Part shown: positions 45,334 through 54,592 of the stretch, piece after piece | Layout of the letters: the number at the start of each line of letters is the position of its first letter | Position numbering within the stretch: the first letter of the stretch is position 1 | Source: Afipia sp. P52-10 | Lineage (GTDB): Bacteria; Pseudomonadota; Alphaproteobacteria; Rhizobiales; Xanthobacteraceae | Direction: 5' to 3' | DNA: 64,000 bases | Assembly: GCF_000516555.1 (NCBI RefSeq) | Contig: NZ_AZSJ01000007.1 | Coordinates: 557,376-621,375, forward strand | Notes under the pieces: model-generated | The model's input: the letters and a program-made list of their open reading frames with translations, nothing else | Told to the model about the DNA's origin: nothing | Database searches by the model: none | Program-made: the position numbers and the translations under genes

Positions 45334-46831
45334 CTTCATTGCTGCGCGCCCCGCGCCCGTTCAAGCCCCCTCGCTGGACCAACTGTTCAGCCGCACCGCC
45401 GCACGCCGGCCGGAAGCCCAGGCCCTCGTCGATCCCGCCGACAAGGAGCGCGTCACCGGCCAGCCGCCGCGCCGTCTGAGCTATGCCGAGGCAGATGTCG
45501 CGGTCGCCCGGCTCGCCGCCTATTTCGTCGAGGTGGGCCTCCCGTCGGGCGCGATCGTCGCCGTGCAACTGCCGAACACCGTGGAGGCGGTGGTGACCAT
45601 CCTGGCGGCGATGCGCGCGGGCTTGAGCGTTGCGCTGCTGCCGCAGCTGTGGCGCCAGGCCGAACTGTCCGATGCGATCAACCGGATCCGCGCCCGAGCC
45701 CTGGTCACCATGAGCCGGATCGACGGGGTCGATCATGCCGATCTCGCCATGAACGCAGCCGCCGAAGCCTTTTCGGTGCGGCAGGTATTCAGCTTCGGCG
45801 ACAACACGCCCGAAGGTAGCGTACCGCTCGATTACATCACCTTCGACGAGGACCGCACACCGCACCTGCCGGACCGCGGCGCCGAGCGCACCAGCCTGAT
45901 CACCTTCGACGTGCTGCCGGACGGCTTGCGCGCGGTGCCGCGCACCCAGGCGCAGGTGATCGCCGGCGGCCTCGCCGTGATGCTCGATGCAGATATCCCG
46001 GCCGGCACCCGCATCATGTCGGCGACGATGCCGTCCAGCTTCGCCGGTATCTGCGCATCAATGGTGACGTGGCTGTTGAGCGGCGGTCGGCTCGCGCTGC
46101 ACCACCCGTTCGAGACCGACGTGCTGTTGAGCCAGATCGCGCACGACCGCTGCGCGCTCCTGGTCGCGCCGGCCCCGCTCGCGCTGCGGCTCGGCGAGAC
46201 CGGCGCCTTCGCCGATCTGCCGCAGCTCAATCAGGTGATCGGGCTGTGGCGCGCGCCCGAGCAGGCGGCCACCTCCTCCTCGTGGACTTATGCCCGCAGC
46301 TTCATCGATCTCTACGCATTCGGCGAAGCCGGGCTGTTCGCCGTGCCGCGCGACGGCGAAGGCACTCCCGCACCGGTCGCGCCGGGCGCGCGGCCGCTGC
46401 AAGGACAGGGCTCGGCAGGCGTCGCCTGCGAGGTCTTTATCTCCGATCACGGCACCGTCGGCATGCGTGGCGCGATGGTTCCGCTCGCCGCCTATGCCGC
46501 CCAGCGCAGCTCGGATCTGCTGCTGACCCGCGACAAACCCGATCACGTCGACACGGGCTATGCCGCCCGGCTCGATCGCCGGAACGGCGCGATCTGCATC
46601 ACAGCCCCGCCATCCGGCGTGCTCAACGTCGGCGGCTATCGCTTCCTCACCAATGACCTGAACACCTGGGCGCAGCGCCTGCCGCAGGGCGGGATGCTGA
46701 CGGCCCTGCCCGATCGGATCAGCGGCCATCGCCTGGCCGGCCGTGCCAGCGACAACGCCCGGGCTCGCGCAGCACTTGCACAATTGGGGCTAAACCCTTT
46801 GATGGTTGAGGCCTTTCGCGAGCGCTCCTGA
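45317..46831 (+). CDS. Degenerate acyl-CoA synthetase-like (ANL fold) protein
   Basis: A 504-residue relative of AMP-forming ligases. The N-terminal subdomain is recognisable (LDQLFSRTAARRPEAQALVD, VAVQLPNTVEAVVTILAAMR). The ATP P-loop (normally TSGTTGxPK) is replaced by ITFDVLPDGLRAVPRTQAQ. The YGxTE motif reads FGEAG, and the TGD motif reads DTGYAARLDRRNG. The C-terminal lysine subdomain is abbreviated. It is probably not a conventional ligase and may bind acyl or adenylate ligands or act structurally. The frame is intact, so it is a divergent paralogue, not a pseudogene. It overlaps the binding-protein gene. Confidence 0.82.
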   Translation: MQDGHSFIAARPAPVQAPSLDQLFSRTAARRPEAQALVDPADKERVTGQPPRRLSYAEADVAVARLAAYFVEVGLPSGAIVAVQLPNTVEAVVTILAAMRAGLSVALLPQLWRQAELSDAINRIRARALVTMSRIDGVDHADLAMNAAAEAFSVRQVFSFGDNTPEGSVPLDYITFDEDRTPHLPDRGAERTSLITFDVLPDGLRAVPRTQAQVIAGGLAVMLDADIPAGTRIMSATMPSSFAGICASMVTWLLSGGRLALHHPFETDVLLSQIAHDRCALLVAPAPLALRLGETGAFADLPQLNQVIGLWRAPEQAATSSSWTYARSFIDLYAFGEAGLFAVPRDGEGTPAPVAPGARPLQGQGSAGVACEVFISDHGTVGMRGAMVPLAAYAAQRSSDLLLTRDKPDHVDTGYAARLDRRNGAICITAPPSGVLNVGGYRFLTNDLNTWAQRLPQGGMLTALPDRISGHRLAGRASDNARARAALAQLGLNPLMVEAFRERS

Positions 46832-46900
46832 TCGCGAACGCAATCGTACGATCGCGTTGACGCGGTATTAAGCCTGTCTGGGTAGATTGCTGCGGAAATT

Positions 46901-46976
46901 CTAGCGGTTCGATTTCAACATTTGCATGCCAGTGCGGCAGCCGTGTCTGCAAATATTGAAATCAAAGAACCGCTAG
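46901..46976. repeat. Long palindrome H1
   Basis: A 76-base inverted repeat. Outer arms CTAGCGGTTC (46901-46910) and GAACCGCTAG (46967-46976) are perfect. Inner arms GATTTCAACATTTGCA (46911-46926) and TGCAAATATTGAAATC (46948-46963) differ by one base. A three-base AAA bulge sits in the right arm. It forms a long stem-loop between the ANL-like and GGDEF-like genes. Confidence 0.9.
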
Positions 46977-46992
46977 CAAACGTCACCCTTGC

Positions 46993-47066
46993 GTGGAGCT
47001 TTGGATTTGACATTCGCATTGCCCATCTGCGGCCTGGGTGGGATGCGAATGTCAAATCCGCTCCAC
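46993..47066. repeat. Long palindrome H2, inverted relative of H1
   Basis: A 74-base inverted repeat. Outer arms GTGGAGC (46993-46999) and GCTCCAC (47060-47066), and inner arms GGATTTGACATTCGCAT (47003-47019) and ATGCGAATGTCAAATCC (47043-47059), are perfect, with a TTT bulge in the left arm. Its reverse complement has the same plan and similar core as H1. It ends 20 bases before the next start codon. Confidence 0.9.
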
Positions 47067-47086
47067 TAGCATGATTTCTCCCTGCA

Positions 47087-48328
47087 ATGTCCCAGCAAGG
47101 TCCCATCATCGTCGTTGCGCGCGAAGGACGGCCCGCCTTCGCTGACGTTCTGGCTGACAGCGGCGCTTCTCCGGTCGTAACCGCGACCTGGGACGAAGCG
47201 GCGGCGGCCTTCACCCAGGTCCAACCCGCTCTGATTGTCTTCGAGGTCTCAGACGGTTGTACTGACGATTTGATCCACCTGGCGAGCGGCCTGGAAGCCG
47301 CTGCCCCGTATGTGCCGCTGATCGCGGTGGGCCCATTGTCCGCACCGCCGCGCAACGTCATCGTCTTCGACGCGCCTGACAACGCCTTCGACCGGCTCCC
47401 CGCGCGCGTCAACGCGGCGCTGCGGGTGCGCAGCCTGCATCTGACGGTGCTGCGCCGCCTCGATGGCGAAGCCGCACCAGCAGCGTCACTGCCGGACACC
47501 GATCCGATCGAGGACGCAACTGCGCTCCTGGTCGGCCGTGGCCCCTCCTATCCGGCGCTCTCGGTCGCCTTCGGCCAGCACATGGGCGTGATCGGTGCGC
47601 TCAGCGTCGAAGCCGCGGCCAATCACCTCAACATTCGCGATGTCGACGGCGTGATCGTCGGCGAAGGGTTCAGTCCGCGCGTCACCGACGCCTTCCTGAC
47701 AGTGCTGTCGGAAGACTCCCGCTTTCGCCACTTGCCGGTGATCGTCGGTGGCAGCCTCGCCGGTGTCCGCGCCGATTACGGCATGGCCAATCTGGAAGTG
47801 GTGCGCGGCAGCGCTGCCGCGGTCGCCGCCATCGCGCTGCCGCTGATCCGCCAGCATGCGCTGGAGGCGCGGCTGACACGGGCATTGAACTCGCTCGACG
47901 CAGGTGGCTTCCTCGATCCGCGCACCGGGCTGCTGACCATCGACGCATTCGACCGCGATTTCGGCAAGGCGGTGTCGGAGACGATCGCCCAGGGCGGCGG
48001 CTTGTCCGCAGCGCGCTTCGCTTTCGCCGGCCGCGACCGGCGCACCAGCCTGGATGCGGCGCGCATCCTCAGCCGGCTGATGCGGCGGATGGACTTCGCC
48101 GCGTTGCAGGAGGACGGCTCGATTCTCGCCGCCTTCGCGCAGACTGATCTGCGCACGGCCCATGTGATCGCCCGCCGCCTCGCCAGCGTGCTGAAGCACA
48201 CCATGCTGTCGGCCGAGGGTAACAAGCCGATTGATCCGCAGGTGACGCTCGCAACGCTGAGGGCCAACGATTCCGCGGAGGCTCTACTGGAGCGGCTGCA
48301 GCCGGCGGCAAGCCGCGCGGCGTCATAG
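47087..48328 (+). CDS. PleD-like protein with degenerate GGDEF domain
   Basis: A 413-residue cytoplasmic protein. The N-terminal region (about 1-115) resembles a receiver fold (PIIVVAREGRPAFADVLADS, PALIVFEVSDG), and a second receiver-like unit spans about 140-265 (DVDGVIVGEGFSPRVTDAFL). The C-terminal part starts like a diguanylate cyclase (DPRTGLLTIDAFDRDFGKAV), but the catalytic GGDEF loop is replaced by EDGSI after RRMDFAALQ. It should not make cyclic-di-GMP and may be a regulatory or binding protein. A pair of palindromes sits directly upstream. Confidence 0.82.
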   Translation: MSQQGPIIVVAREGRPAFADVLADSGASPVVTATWDEAAAAFTQVQPALIVFEVSDGCTDDLIHLASGLEAAAPYVPLIAVGPLSAPPRNVIVFDAPDNAFDRLPARVNAALRVRSLHLTVLRRLDGEAAPAASLPDTDPIEDATALLVGRGPSYPALSVAFGQHMGVIGALSVEAAANHLNIRDVDGVIVGEGFSPRVTDAFLTVLSEDSRFRHLPVIVGGSLAGVRADYGMANLEVVRGSAAAVAAIALPLIRQHALEARLTRALNSLDAGGFLDPRTGLLTIDAFDRDFGKAVSETIAQGGGLSAARFAFAGRDRRTSLDAARILSRLMRRMDFAALQEDGSILAAFAQTDLRTAHVIARRLASVLKHTMLSAEGNKPIDPQVTLATLRANDSAEALLERLQPAASRAAS

Positions 48329-48394
48329 CACGGTCGCGGCTCCGTTCAGCCTCCGTGGGAGCCGCAACGCTGCCTCTCATCACGAGCATGAATC

Positions 48395-51300
48395 TCACGC
48401 GGCCTGGCGTTTCTCCGCAAGGTCGGCGAGCTGGCGCAAGATGTCGGTCGTGCCGGTGACACGGTGGTCGAGGCCGCTCCACTCCTCGAAGAACACCACC
48501 TTCATGTCCGGCCGCACCTTCGCCGACGGCCCCTGCTCACGGATGAATTTCACCAACCGGTCGGGGAAGGCAAACGCATTGTCGCGGAAACTCAGCACCA
48601 CGCCCTTCGGGCCTGCGTCGACCTTCTCGATGTTGGCTCTACGGCAGTAGTTCTTGATTGCCGCGACCTTGAACAGGTAGCGCACCTCGTCCGGCAGCGG
48701 GCCGAAGCGGTCGCGCAGCTCGGCGCCGAAGTTCTCGATGTCCTCCTCGTTGTCGAGATCGCCGAGCCGGCGATAAAGCGAGAGCCGCACCGCGAGGTCG
48801 GCGACGTAGCTCTCCGGGATCAACACCGGCATGCCGAGCGTGATCTGCGGCGACCAGCGGTCGGCAACCGGCTCGCTCAGACCCGCCTTCAGGTTGGTGA
48901 TCGCCTCCTCCAACATCGATTGATACAGCTCGAATCCGACCTCCTTGATATGGCCGGACTGCTCCTCGCCGAGCAGGTTGCCCGAGCCGCGGATGTCGAG
49001 GTCGTGCGAGGCAAGCTGGAAGCCCGCGCCGAGGTTCTCCAGCGACTGGAGCACCTTCAGCCGGCGCTCCGCCTGCGGCGTGATCTTGCGCTGCGCCGGC
49101 AGCGTGAACAGCGCATAAGCGCGCAGCTTCGAGCGGCCGACGCGGCCGCGCAGCTGGTAGAGCTGCGCCAGGCCGAACATGTCGGCGCGATGCACGATCA
49201 GCGTGTTGGCGGCCGGAATGTCCAGGCCGGACTCGACGATGGTGGTGGACAAGAGGATGTCGAACTTGCCGTCGTAGAACGCCGACATGATGTCCTCGAT
49301 CACCGCCGGCGGCATCTGCCCGTGCGCGACCGCGACCTTCATCTCCGGCACATGCTTGTCGAGGAACTCCTTGGCCTCGGCGAGATCGTCGATGCGTGGG
49401 CAGACGTAGAACGCCTGACCGCCACGATAGCGCTCGCGCAGCAGCGCCTCGCGCACCATCAGTGTATCGAACGGCGCGACGAAGGTGCGCACCGCCAGAC
49501 GATCGACCGGCGGCGACGCGATGATCGACAGTTCGCGCACGCCGGTCAGCGCCAGTTGCAACGTACGCGGGATCGGCGTCGCGCTCAGCGTCAGCACATG
49601 CACCTCGGCGCGCAGCTGCTTCAACCGCTCCTTGTGCGCCACACCGAAGTGCTGCTCCTCGTCCACGATCAACAGGCCGAGGTCCTTGAATTTAATGCTT
49701 TTGCCGAGCAGCGCATGCGTGCCGACGACGATATCGACAGAGCCGTCGGCGATGCCCTTCTTGACCTGCGTCAATTCCTTTGCCGACACCAGTCGCGAGG
49801 CTTGCGCCACGTTCACCGGAAAACCCTTGAAGCGCTCGGTGAATGTACGCGCGTGCTGGCGCGCCAGCAGCGTCGTCGGCACCACCACCGCCACCTGCTT
49901 GCCCTCCAGCGCCGCGGCAAACGCCGCGCGCAGCGCCACCTCGGTCTTGCCGAAACCGACATCGCCGCAGACCAGCCGATCCATCGGCCGGCCGGCTTCA
50001 AGATCATGCAGCGTCGCCTCGATCGCGGTAAGTTGGTCCTCGGTCTCGTCGTAGGGAAAGCGCGCGCAAAATTCGTCGTAGCTGCTTTCGGCCACCTTCA
50101 GCTTCGGCGCTTCGTGCAGCATGCGCTCGGCCGCGACCTTGATCAGATCGCCGGCGATTTCCTGGATACGCTTCTTCAGCTTCGCCTTGCGCGCCTGCCA
50201 GCCGCTGCCGCCGAGCCGGTCCAGCTCGACACCTGCCTGCTCCGAGCCGAACCGCGACAGCAGTTCGATGTTCTCCACCGGCAGGAACAGCTTGGTGTCG
50301 TTGGCGTAATGCAGCTCGAGACAGTCATGCGGCGCGCCCGCCACCTGCAACGTTTGCAGGCCGACGAAGCGGCCGATGCCGTGCTCGACGTGCACCACGA
50401 GGTCGCCGGTCGTCAGACTTGTGACCTCGGAGATGAAGTTCTCCAGCTTGCGGCTCGAAGCGCGGCGTGGCCGCACCAGCCGGTCGCCGAGGATGTCCTG
50501 CTCGGAGATGATGGCGGCCTCGTCGGTCTCGAAACCGCTCTCGATGCCCAGGATGGCGAGCGTCACCTGGTTGCGCGGCGTCGCCGCGACCGTGCGCCAG
50601 CTCCCGACGGCGACTGTGTCGATCAGCTTGTGGTCGCGCAGCACATGCATCATGCGCTCGCGCGAGCCTTCGCTCCACAGCGCCAGCGTCACCTTCTTGC
50701 GCGCGGCCAACAGGCCGTGGATGTGCGAGACCACCGCCTCGAACACGTTGACAGCGCTGTCGGCGCGCTCCGGCGCGAAGTCGCGCCCCTGCCGCGCACC
50801 CGCATCGATCACGTTGGCGCCGCCTTCCGGCAGTGCGAACGGCGTCAGCTTCGCTAGCGGCGCCTTGGCCAATCGTTGCGTCCATTCGGATTCGGCCAGA
50901 TACAGCCGGTCCGGCGGCAGCGGCTTGTAGGGTGCGCCGCCGCCTGCCATCGTCATCGCCTCGCGCCGCGCCTCATAGTAGTCACCGATCTGCTTGATGC
51001 GCTCGCGCGCAACATCCTCGCCCTGATGCTCGATGGCGATCGCCGCCTCGCCGATGTAGTCGAACAGCGTCTCCATCCGCTCGTGGAACAGCGGCAGCCA
51101 GTGCTCCATCCCCGGATGCTTACGTCCCTCACTCACCGCCTCGTACAGCGGATCGTCGCGCTCCGGCGCGCCGAACGCCTCGACATAGCCCATGCGGAAG
51201 CGGCGGATGGTTTCGGTGACGAGTTGGAATTCCGACACCGGCATCAGATCGAGGCCGCGCATGTCGAGCAGCGTGCGCTGGGTCTCGGCATCGAAGGTAC

Positions 51301-51925
51301 GGATCGACTCCAGCGTGTCGCCGAAGAAATCGAGCCGCACCGGCTGGTCGAGACCTGCCGGAAACAGATCGAGGATGCCGCCGCGGATCGCATACTCGCC
51401 GCTTTCGCGCACGGTCGAGGAGCGGTTGTAGCCGTTGTGCTCCAGCCAGCCGACGACGCCTTCCATGCCGATGACATGGCCCGGCGCGATCGACAGCGCC
51501 TGGCTCGCCATCACCGCGCGGGTTGGCACCCGTTGCAGCACCGCGTTGACGGTGGTCAGCACGATCAGCGGCTTCTCGGTGCCCTTCAGGCGCGACAGCC
51601 GCGCGAGTGTCGTCAGGCGTTGCGCGAGGATGCCGCCATGCGGCGACACGCGGTCATAGGGCTGACAGTCCCAGGCCGGGAACTGCAACACCTCAATGTC
51701 GGGGGCGAAGAACTCCAGCGCCCGCTGCAACTGCGCCATGCCCTGCCCATCGCGGCAGATCACGGCGAGGCTGACTGGTTCGCCCTTGCGCTTGGCGGCG
51801 GTCGCGCGTGCCAGATCGGAGACGATCAGTCCCTCGGCCCCGTCGGCGACGCTGGCAATGGTGAGAGCTGTGCCTGCCGCCAGCCGCTCGGCCGGCGATC
51901 TCGCAGGATGACGCGAACTGCTCAT
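48395..51925 (-). CDS. mfd: Transcription-repair coupling factor
   Basis: A 1176-residue translocase that removes stalled RNA polymerase from damaged DNA and recruits UvrA. The N-terminal UvrB-like region is followed by the RNA-polymerase interaction domain (TTGDLVVHVEHGIGRFVGL). The helicase core has Walker A GDVGFGKTEVALRA near residue 655 and DEEQHFGV near residue 757. FELYQSMLEEAITNLKAG and the C-terminal D7 region complete it. The start ATG 51925 overlaps the sdhE stop (ATGA). Confidence 0.97.
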   Translation of the reverse strand: MSSSRHPARSPAERLAAGTALTIASVADGAEGLIVSDLARATAAKRKGEPVSLAVICRDGQGMAQLQRALEFFAPDIEVLQFPAWDCQPYDRVSPHGGILAQRLTTLARLSRLKGTEKPLIVLTTVNAVLQRVPTRAVMASQALSIAPGHVIGMEGVVGWLEHNGYNRSSTVRESGEYAIRGGILDLFPAGLDQPVRLDFFGDTLESIRTFDAETQRTLLDMRGLDLMPVSEFQLVTETIRRFRMGYVEAFGAPERDDPLYEAVSEGRKHPGMEHWLPLFHERMETLFDYIGEAAIAIEHQGEDVARERIKQIGDYYEARREAMTMAGGGAPYKPLPPDRLYLAESEWTQRLAKAPLAKLTPFALPEGGANVIDAGARQGRDFAPERADSAVNVFEAVVSHIHGLLAARKKVTLALWSEGSRERMMHVLRDHKLIDTVAVGSWRTVAATPRNQVTLAILGIESGFETDEAAIISEQDILGDRLVRPRRASSRKLENFISEVTSLTTGDLVVHVEHGIGRFVGLQTLQVAGAPHDCLELHYANDTKLFLPVENIELLSRFGSEQAGVELDRLGGSGWQARKAKLKKRIQEIAGDLIKVAAERMLHEAPKLKVAESSYDEFCARFPYDETEDQLTAIEATLHDLEAGRPMDRLVCGDVGFGKTEVALRAAFAAALEGKQVAVVVPTTLLARQHARTFTERFKGFPVNVAQASRLVSAKELTQVKKGIADGSVDIVVGTHALLGKSIKFKDLGLLIVDEEQHFGVAHKERLKQLRAEVHVLTLSATPIPRTLQLALTGVRELSIIASPPVDRLAVRTFVAPFDTLMVREALLRERYRGGQAFYVCPRIDDLAEAKEFLDKHVPEMKVAVAHGQMPPAVIEDIMSAFYDGKFDILLSTTIVESGLDIPAANTLIVHRADMFGLAQLYQLRGRVGRSKLRAYALFTLPAQRKITPQAERRLKVLQSLENLGAGFQLASHDLDIRGSGNLLGEEQSGHIKEVGFELYQSMLEEAITNLKAGLSEPVADRWSPQITLGMPVLIPESYVADLAVRLSLYRRLGDLDNEEDIENFGAELRDRFGPLPDEVRYLFKVAAIKNYCRRANIEKVDAGPKGVVLSFRDNAFAFPDRLVKFIREQGPSAKVRPDMKVVFFEEWSGLDHRVTGTTDILRQLADLAEKRQAA

Positions 51926-52212
51926 GCGCCATGTTCCCAGGCGCGGAAGTTTCGCATGCGTTCGAACAGGCTGCCGTCGTATTCGGCCGGGATCGGCCGC
52001 GCCCCCGTGAGCGCGGCATAGAGATCGGGGTCCGGCAGTTCGATCAGCCGCTCGAGCTGGTCCAGTTCCGCATCCGGCAACTCGGCCAGATGCGCGTCGG
52101 CGAAGCGGCCGACGATCAGGTCCATCTCGCGGGTGCCGCGATGCCAGCAGCGGAACAGGAGCCGCTTGCGTCGCGCGTCGAGCCCTTCGCTTGATCGTGT
52201 CGTCCCAGTCAT
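51922..52212 (-). CDS. sdhE: FAD assembly factor SdhE
   Basis: A 96-residue helical protein that helps attach FAD covalently to succinate dehydrogenase subunit SdhA. The conserved RGxxE motif is visible as WHRGTREMDLIVGRFAD. The start at ATG 52212 has GAGG six bases upstream; TTG 52224 is a poorer choice. The gene is translationally coupled to mfd, an arrangement common in alphaproteobacteria, and is divergent from recG. Confidence 0.94.
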   Translation of the reverse strand: MTGTTRSSEGLDARRKRLLFRCWHRGTREMDLIVGRFADAHLAELPDAELDQLERLIELPDPDLYAALTGARPIPAEYDGSLFERMRNFRAWEHGA

Positions 52213-52404
52213 CTGCAACCTCAATCCACAACGCCGAAAGCCCGGACGGGCCGGGCGGCTGTCATATAGCCCCGGTGGCGGCTAATGTCAGCCTCAGATC
52301 CATGGGAATGCTTCCATGGATGCAACCGGGCGTCGCAGCCGCAACTCCGGGTCCCGTTCGAACACGCGCTTCGCCAGTATCCTGTTCACTCCAACCGCTC
52401 AGTC

Positions 52405-54504
52405 ATGCGCCCACCCCTGCTCAATCCCCTGTTCGCGCCCGTGACGAGCCTGTCCGGGGTCGGTCCGAAGCAGGACAAGCTGCTGCGCTACCTGCTCGAC
52501 CGCAGCGACACGCCGCGGTTGGTGGACCTGCTGCTGCACATGCCGTCGAGCGTGATCGACCGTCGCGCCCGGCCGACCATCAGCGAGGCCGCGGTCGGCT
52601 CGGTGGTGACGCTGAAAGTCACCATCGACCGCCATCGTCCGCCGCCGAGCCGCCATTCACGTGCGCCCTACCTCGTCTACGCTAGCGATGCGACCGGCGA
52701 CGTGGTGCTGACCTATTTCCGCGGTGACCGCTCCTATCTGGAAAAGCTGATGCCGATCGGCTCTGAGCGCTACGTCTCGGGCACCGCGCAGATGTTCGAT
52801 GGCACCCTGCAAATCGTGCATCCCGATCGCGTGGTCGATGAGAAGGGCTTTGCGGCGATGCCGCTGATCGAGGCGGTCTATCCGCTCACCGACGGGCTGA
52901 TGCTTGGTGCGCTGCGCCGCGCTGTCGCGCAGGCGCTGCCGAAAATCCCACGCATGCCGGAATGGATCAGCCCGGAGGTGATGCGGCGAACCGGCTTTCC
53001 CGCCTTCGCCGAGGCGCTGAACCGCATCCACATGCCGCAGACGCTGCAGGACATCCTGCCCGAGCAGCCGTTCTGGTGCCGCCTCGCCTATGACGAGTTG
53101 CTCGCCGGACAACTGGCGCTGGCGCTGGTGCGCGCGCAGTTGCGGCGGCCGGCGGGTGTGCGCAACGCGGGCGACGGCCATCTGCGCCGCAAGGTGATCG
53201 ACGCGCTGCCTTATGCGCTCACGGCCTCGCAGCAGCAGGCTGCCGCCGCCATCGCCAATGACCTCGCCAAGCCGTTACGCATGTTGCGGCTGCTGCAAGG
53301 CGATGTCGGCTCCGGCAAGACCGTGGTGGCGCTGCTCGCTGCCGCCGCCGTCGCCGAGACCGGCAAGCAGGCCGCCTTGATGGCGCCCACGGAAATCCTC
53401 GCGCGCCAGCACCTGAAGACTATTGCGCCGCTCGCCGAGCGTGCCGGCATGCGGGTTGCGATCCTCACCGGTCGCGAGAAAGGCAAGAAGCGCAAGGACA
53501 TTCTCGCGCGCCTTGCAGCAGGCGAGATCGACCTGCTGGTCGGCACCCATGCAGTCATCCAAGACGACGTGATCTACAAGGCGCTGGCGCTCGCCATCGT
53601 CGATGAGCAGCACCGCTTCGGCGTGCGCGAGCGGCTGGCGCTCACCGGGAAAGGCGACGCCGTCGATGTGCTGGTCTTGAGCGCGACGCCGATCCCGCGC
53701 ACGCTGGTTCTCACCTACTTTGGCGACATGGACATCTCCGAGCTGCGCGAGAAACCCGCCGGCCGCCAGCCGATCGACACCCGCGCGGTGCCGATGGACC
53801 GTCTGAATGAGATGATCGATGCGGTCGGCCGCGCGCTCGATGCCGGCAAGCTGGTCTACTGGATCTGTCCGCTGGTGGAGGAATCTGAGACCATCGATCT
53901 CACCGACGCCGAGCAGCGCTTCAAGGTGCTGCAACAGCGGTTCGGCGAGCGCGTCGGTCTCGTGCATGGCAGGATGAAAGGCGCTGAGAAGGATCGCGTG
54001 ATGGCGCGCTTCGCTGCACACGAGATCAATGTTCTGGTCGCGACCACGGTGGTCGAGGTCGGCGTCGATGTGCCCGACGCGACCATCATGGTGATCGAAA
54101 ACGCCGAGCGCTTCGGCCTGGCACAACTGCATCAGTTGCGCGGACGCATCGGCCGCGGCAAGGAAGCCTCCACCTGCATCCTGCTCTACAAGGAGCCGCT
54201 CGGCGAGATGTCAGCATCGCGGCTGCGCGTGATCCGCGAGACCACCGACGGCTTCCGCATCGCCGAGGAGGACCTGAAGCTGCGCGGCGAAGGCGACGTG
54301 CTCGGCACCCGCCAGAGCGGCCTGCCGGGCTATCGCATCGCCCGCCCGCTGGCGCATGCGCAACTCATCGCGCAGGCGCGCGAGGAGGCAGTGCGTATCC
54401 TGCGCGAGAACCCGAAGCTGCAGGGCGAACAAGGCGAAGCACTGCGCGCGCTGCTGTATCTGTTCGAGCGTGACGAGGCGATCCCGCTCTTGGGCGCTGG
54501 ATGA
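52405..54504 (+). CDS. recG: ATP-dependent DNA helicase RecG
   Basis: A 699-residue branch-migration helicase that remodels replication forks and Holliday junctions. The N-terminal wedge begins PVTSLSGVGPKQDKLLRYLL. Walker A GDVGSGKTVVALLA lies near residue 300, DEQHRFGV near residue 400, and the motif VI/TRG region includes QLRGRIGRG. The start is ATG 52405; an upstream in-frame extension to 52285 is unsupported. RecG and Mfd share related motor domains and lie back to back here around sdhE. Confidence 0.97.
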   Translation: MRPPLLNPLFAPVTSLSGVGPKQDKLLRYLLDRSDTPRLVDLLLHMPSSVIDRRARPTISEAAVGSVVTLKVTIDRHRPPPSRHSRAPYLVYASDATGDVVLTYFRGDRSYLEKLMPIGSERYVSGTAQMFDGTLQIVHPDRVVDEKGFAAMPLIEAVYPLTDGLMLGALRRAVAQALPKIPRMPEWISPEVMRRTGFPAFAEALNRIHMPQTLQDILPEQPFWCRLAYDELLAGQLALALVRAQLRRPAGVRNAGDGHLRRKVIDALPYALTASQQQAAAAIANDLAKPLRMLRLLQGDVGSGKTVVALLAAAAVAETGKQAALMAPTEILARQHLKTIAPLAERAGMRVAILTGREKGKKRKDILARLAAGEIDLLVGTHAVIQDDVIYKALALAIVDEQHRFGVRERLALTGKGDAVDVLVLSATPIPRTLVLTYFGDMDISELREKPAGRQPIDTRAVPMDRLNEMIDAVGRALDAGKLVYWICPLVEESETIDLTDAEQRFKVLQQRFGERVGLVHGRMKGAEKDRVMARFAAHEINVLVATTVVEVGVDVPDATIMVIENAERFGLAQLHQLRGRIGRGKEASTCILLYKEPLGEMSASRLRVIRETTDGFRIAEEDLKLRGEGDVLGTRQSGLPGYRIARPLAHAQLIAQAREEAVRILRENPKLQGEQGEALRALLYLFERDEAIPLLGAG

Positions 54505-54592
54505 CGCGCTCGGTCAGCACATCAGATGCTCTCGCTTGACGGGAAAGTTCTTGCCGTATTTCTGCCTTTTTTTATCGCAAAACAATAAAAAT

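Noticed and set aside
48464-50857. A 797-codon open frame on the + strand
   Set aside because: It is entirely antisense to mfd with low-information Arg/Gln/Leu-rich sequence and no family features.
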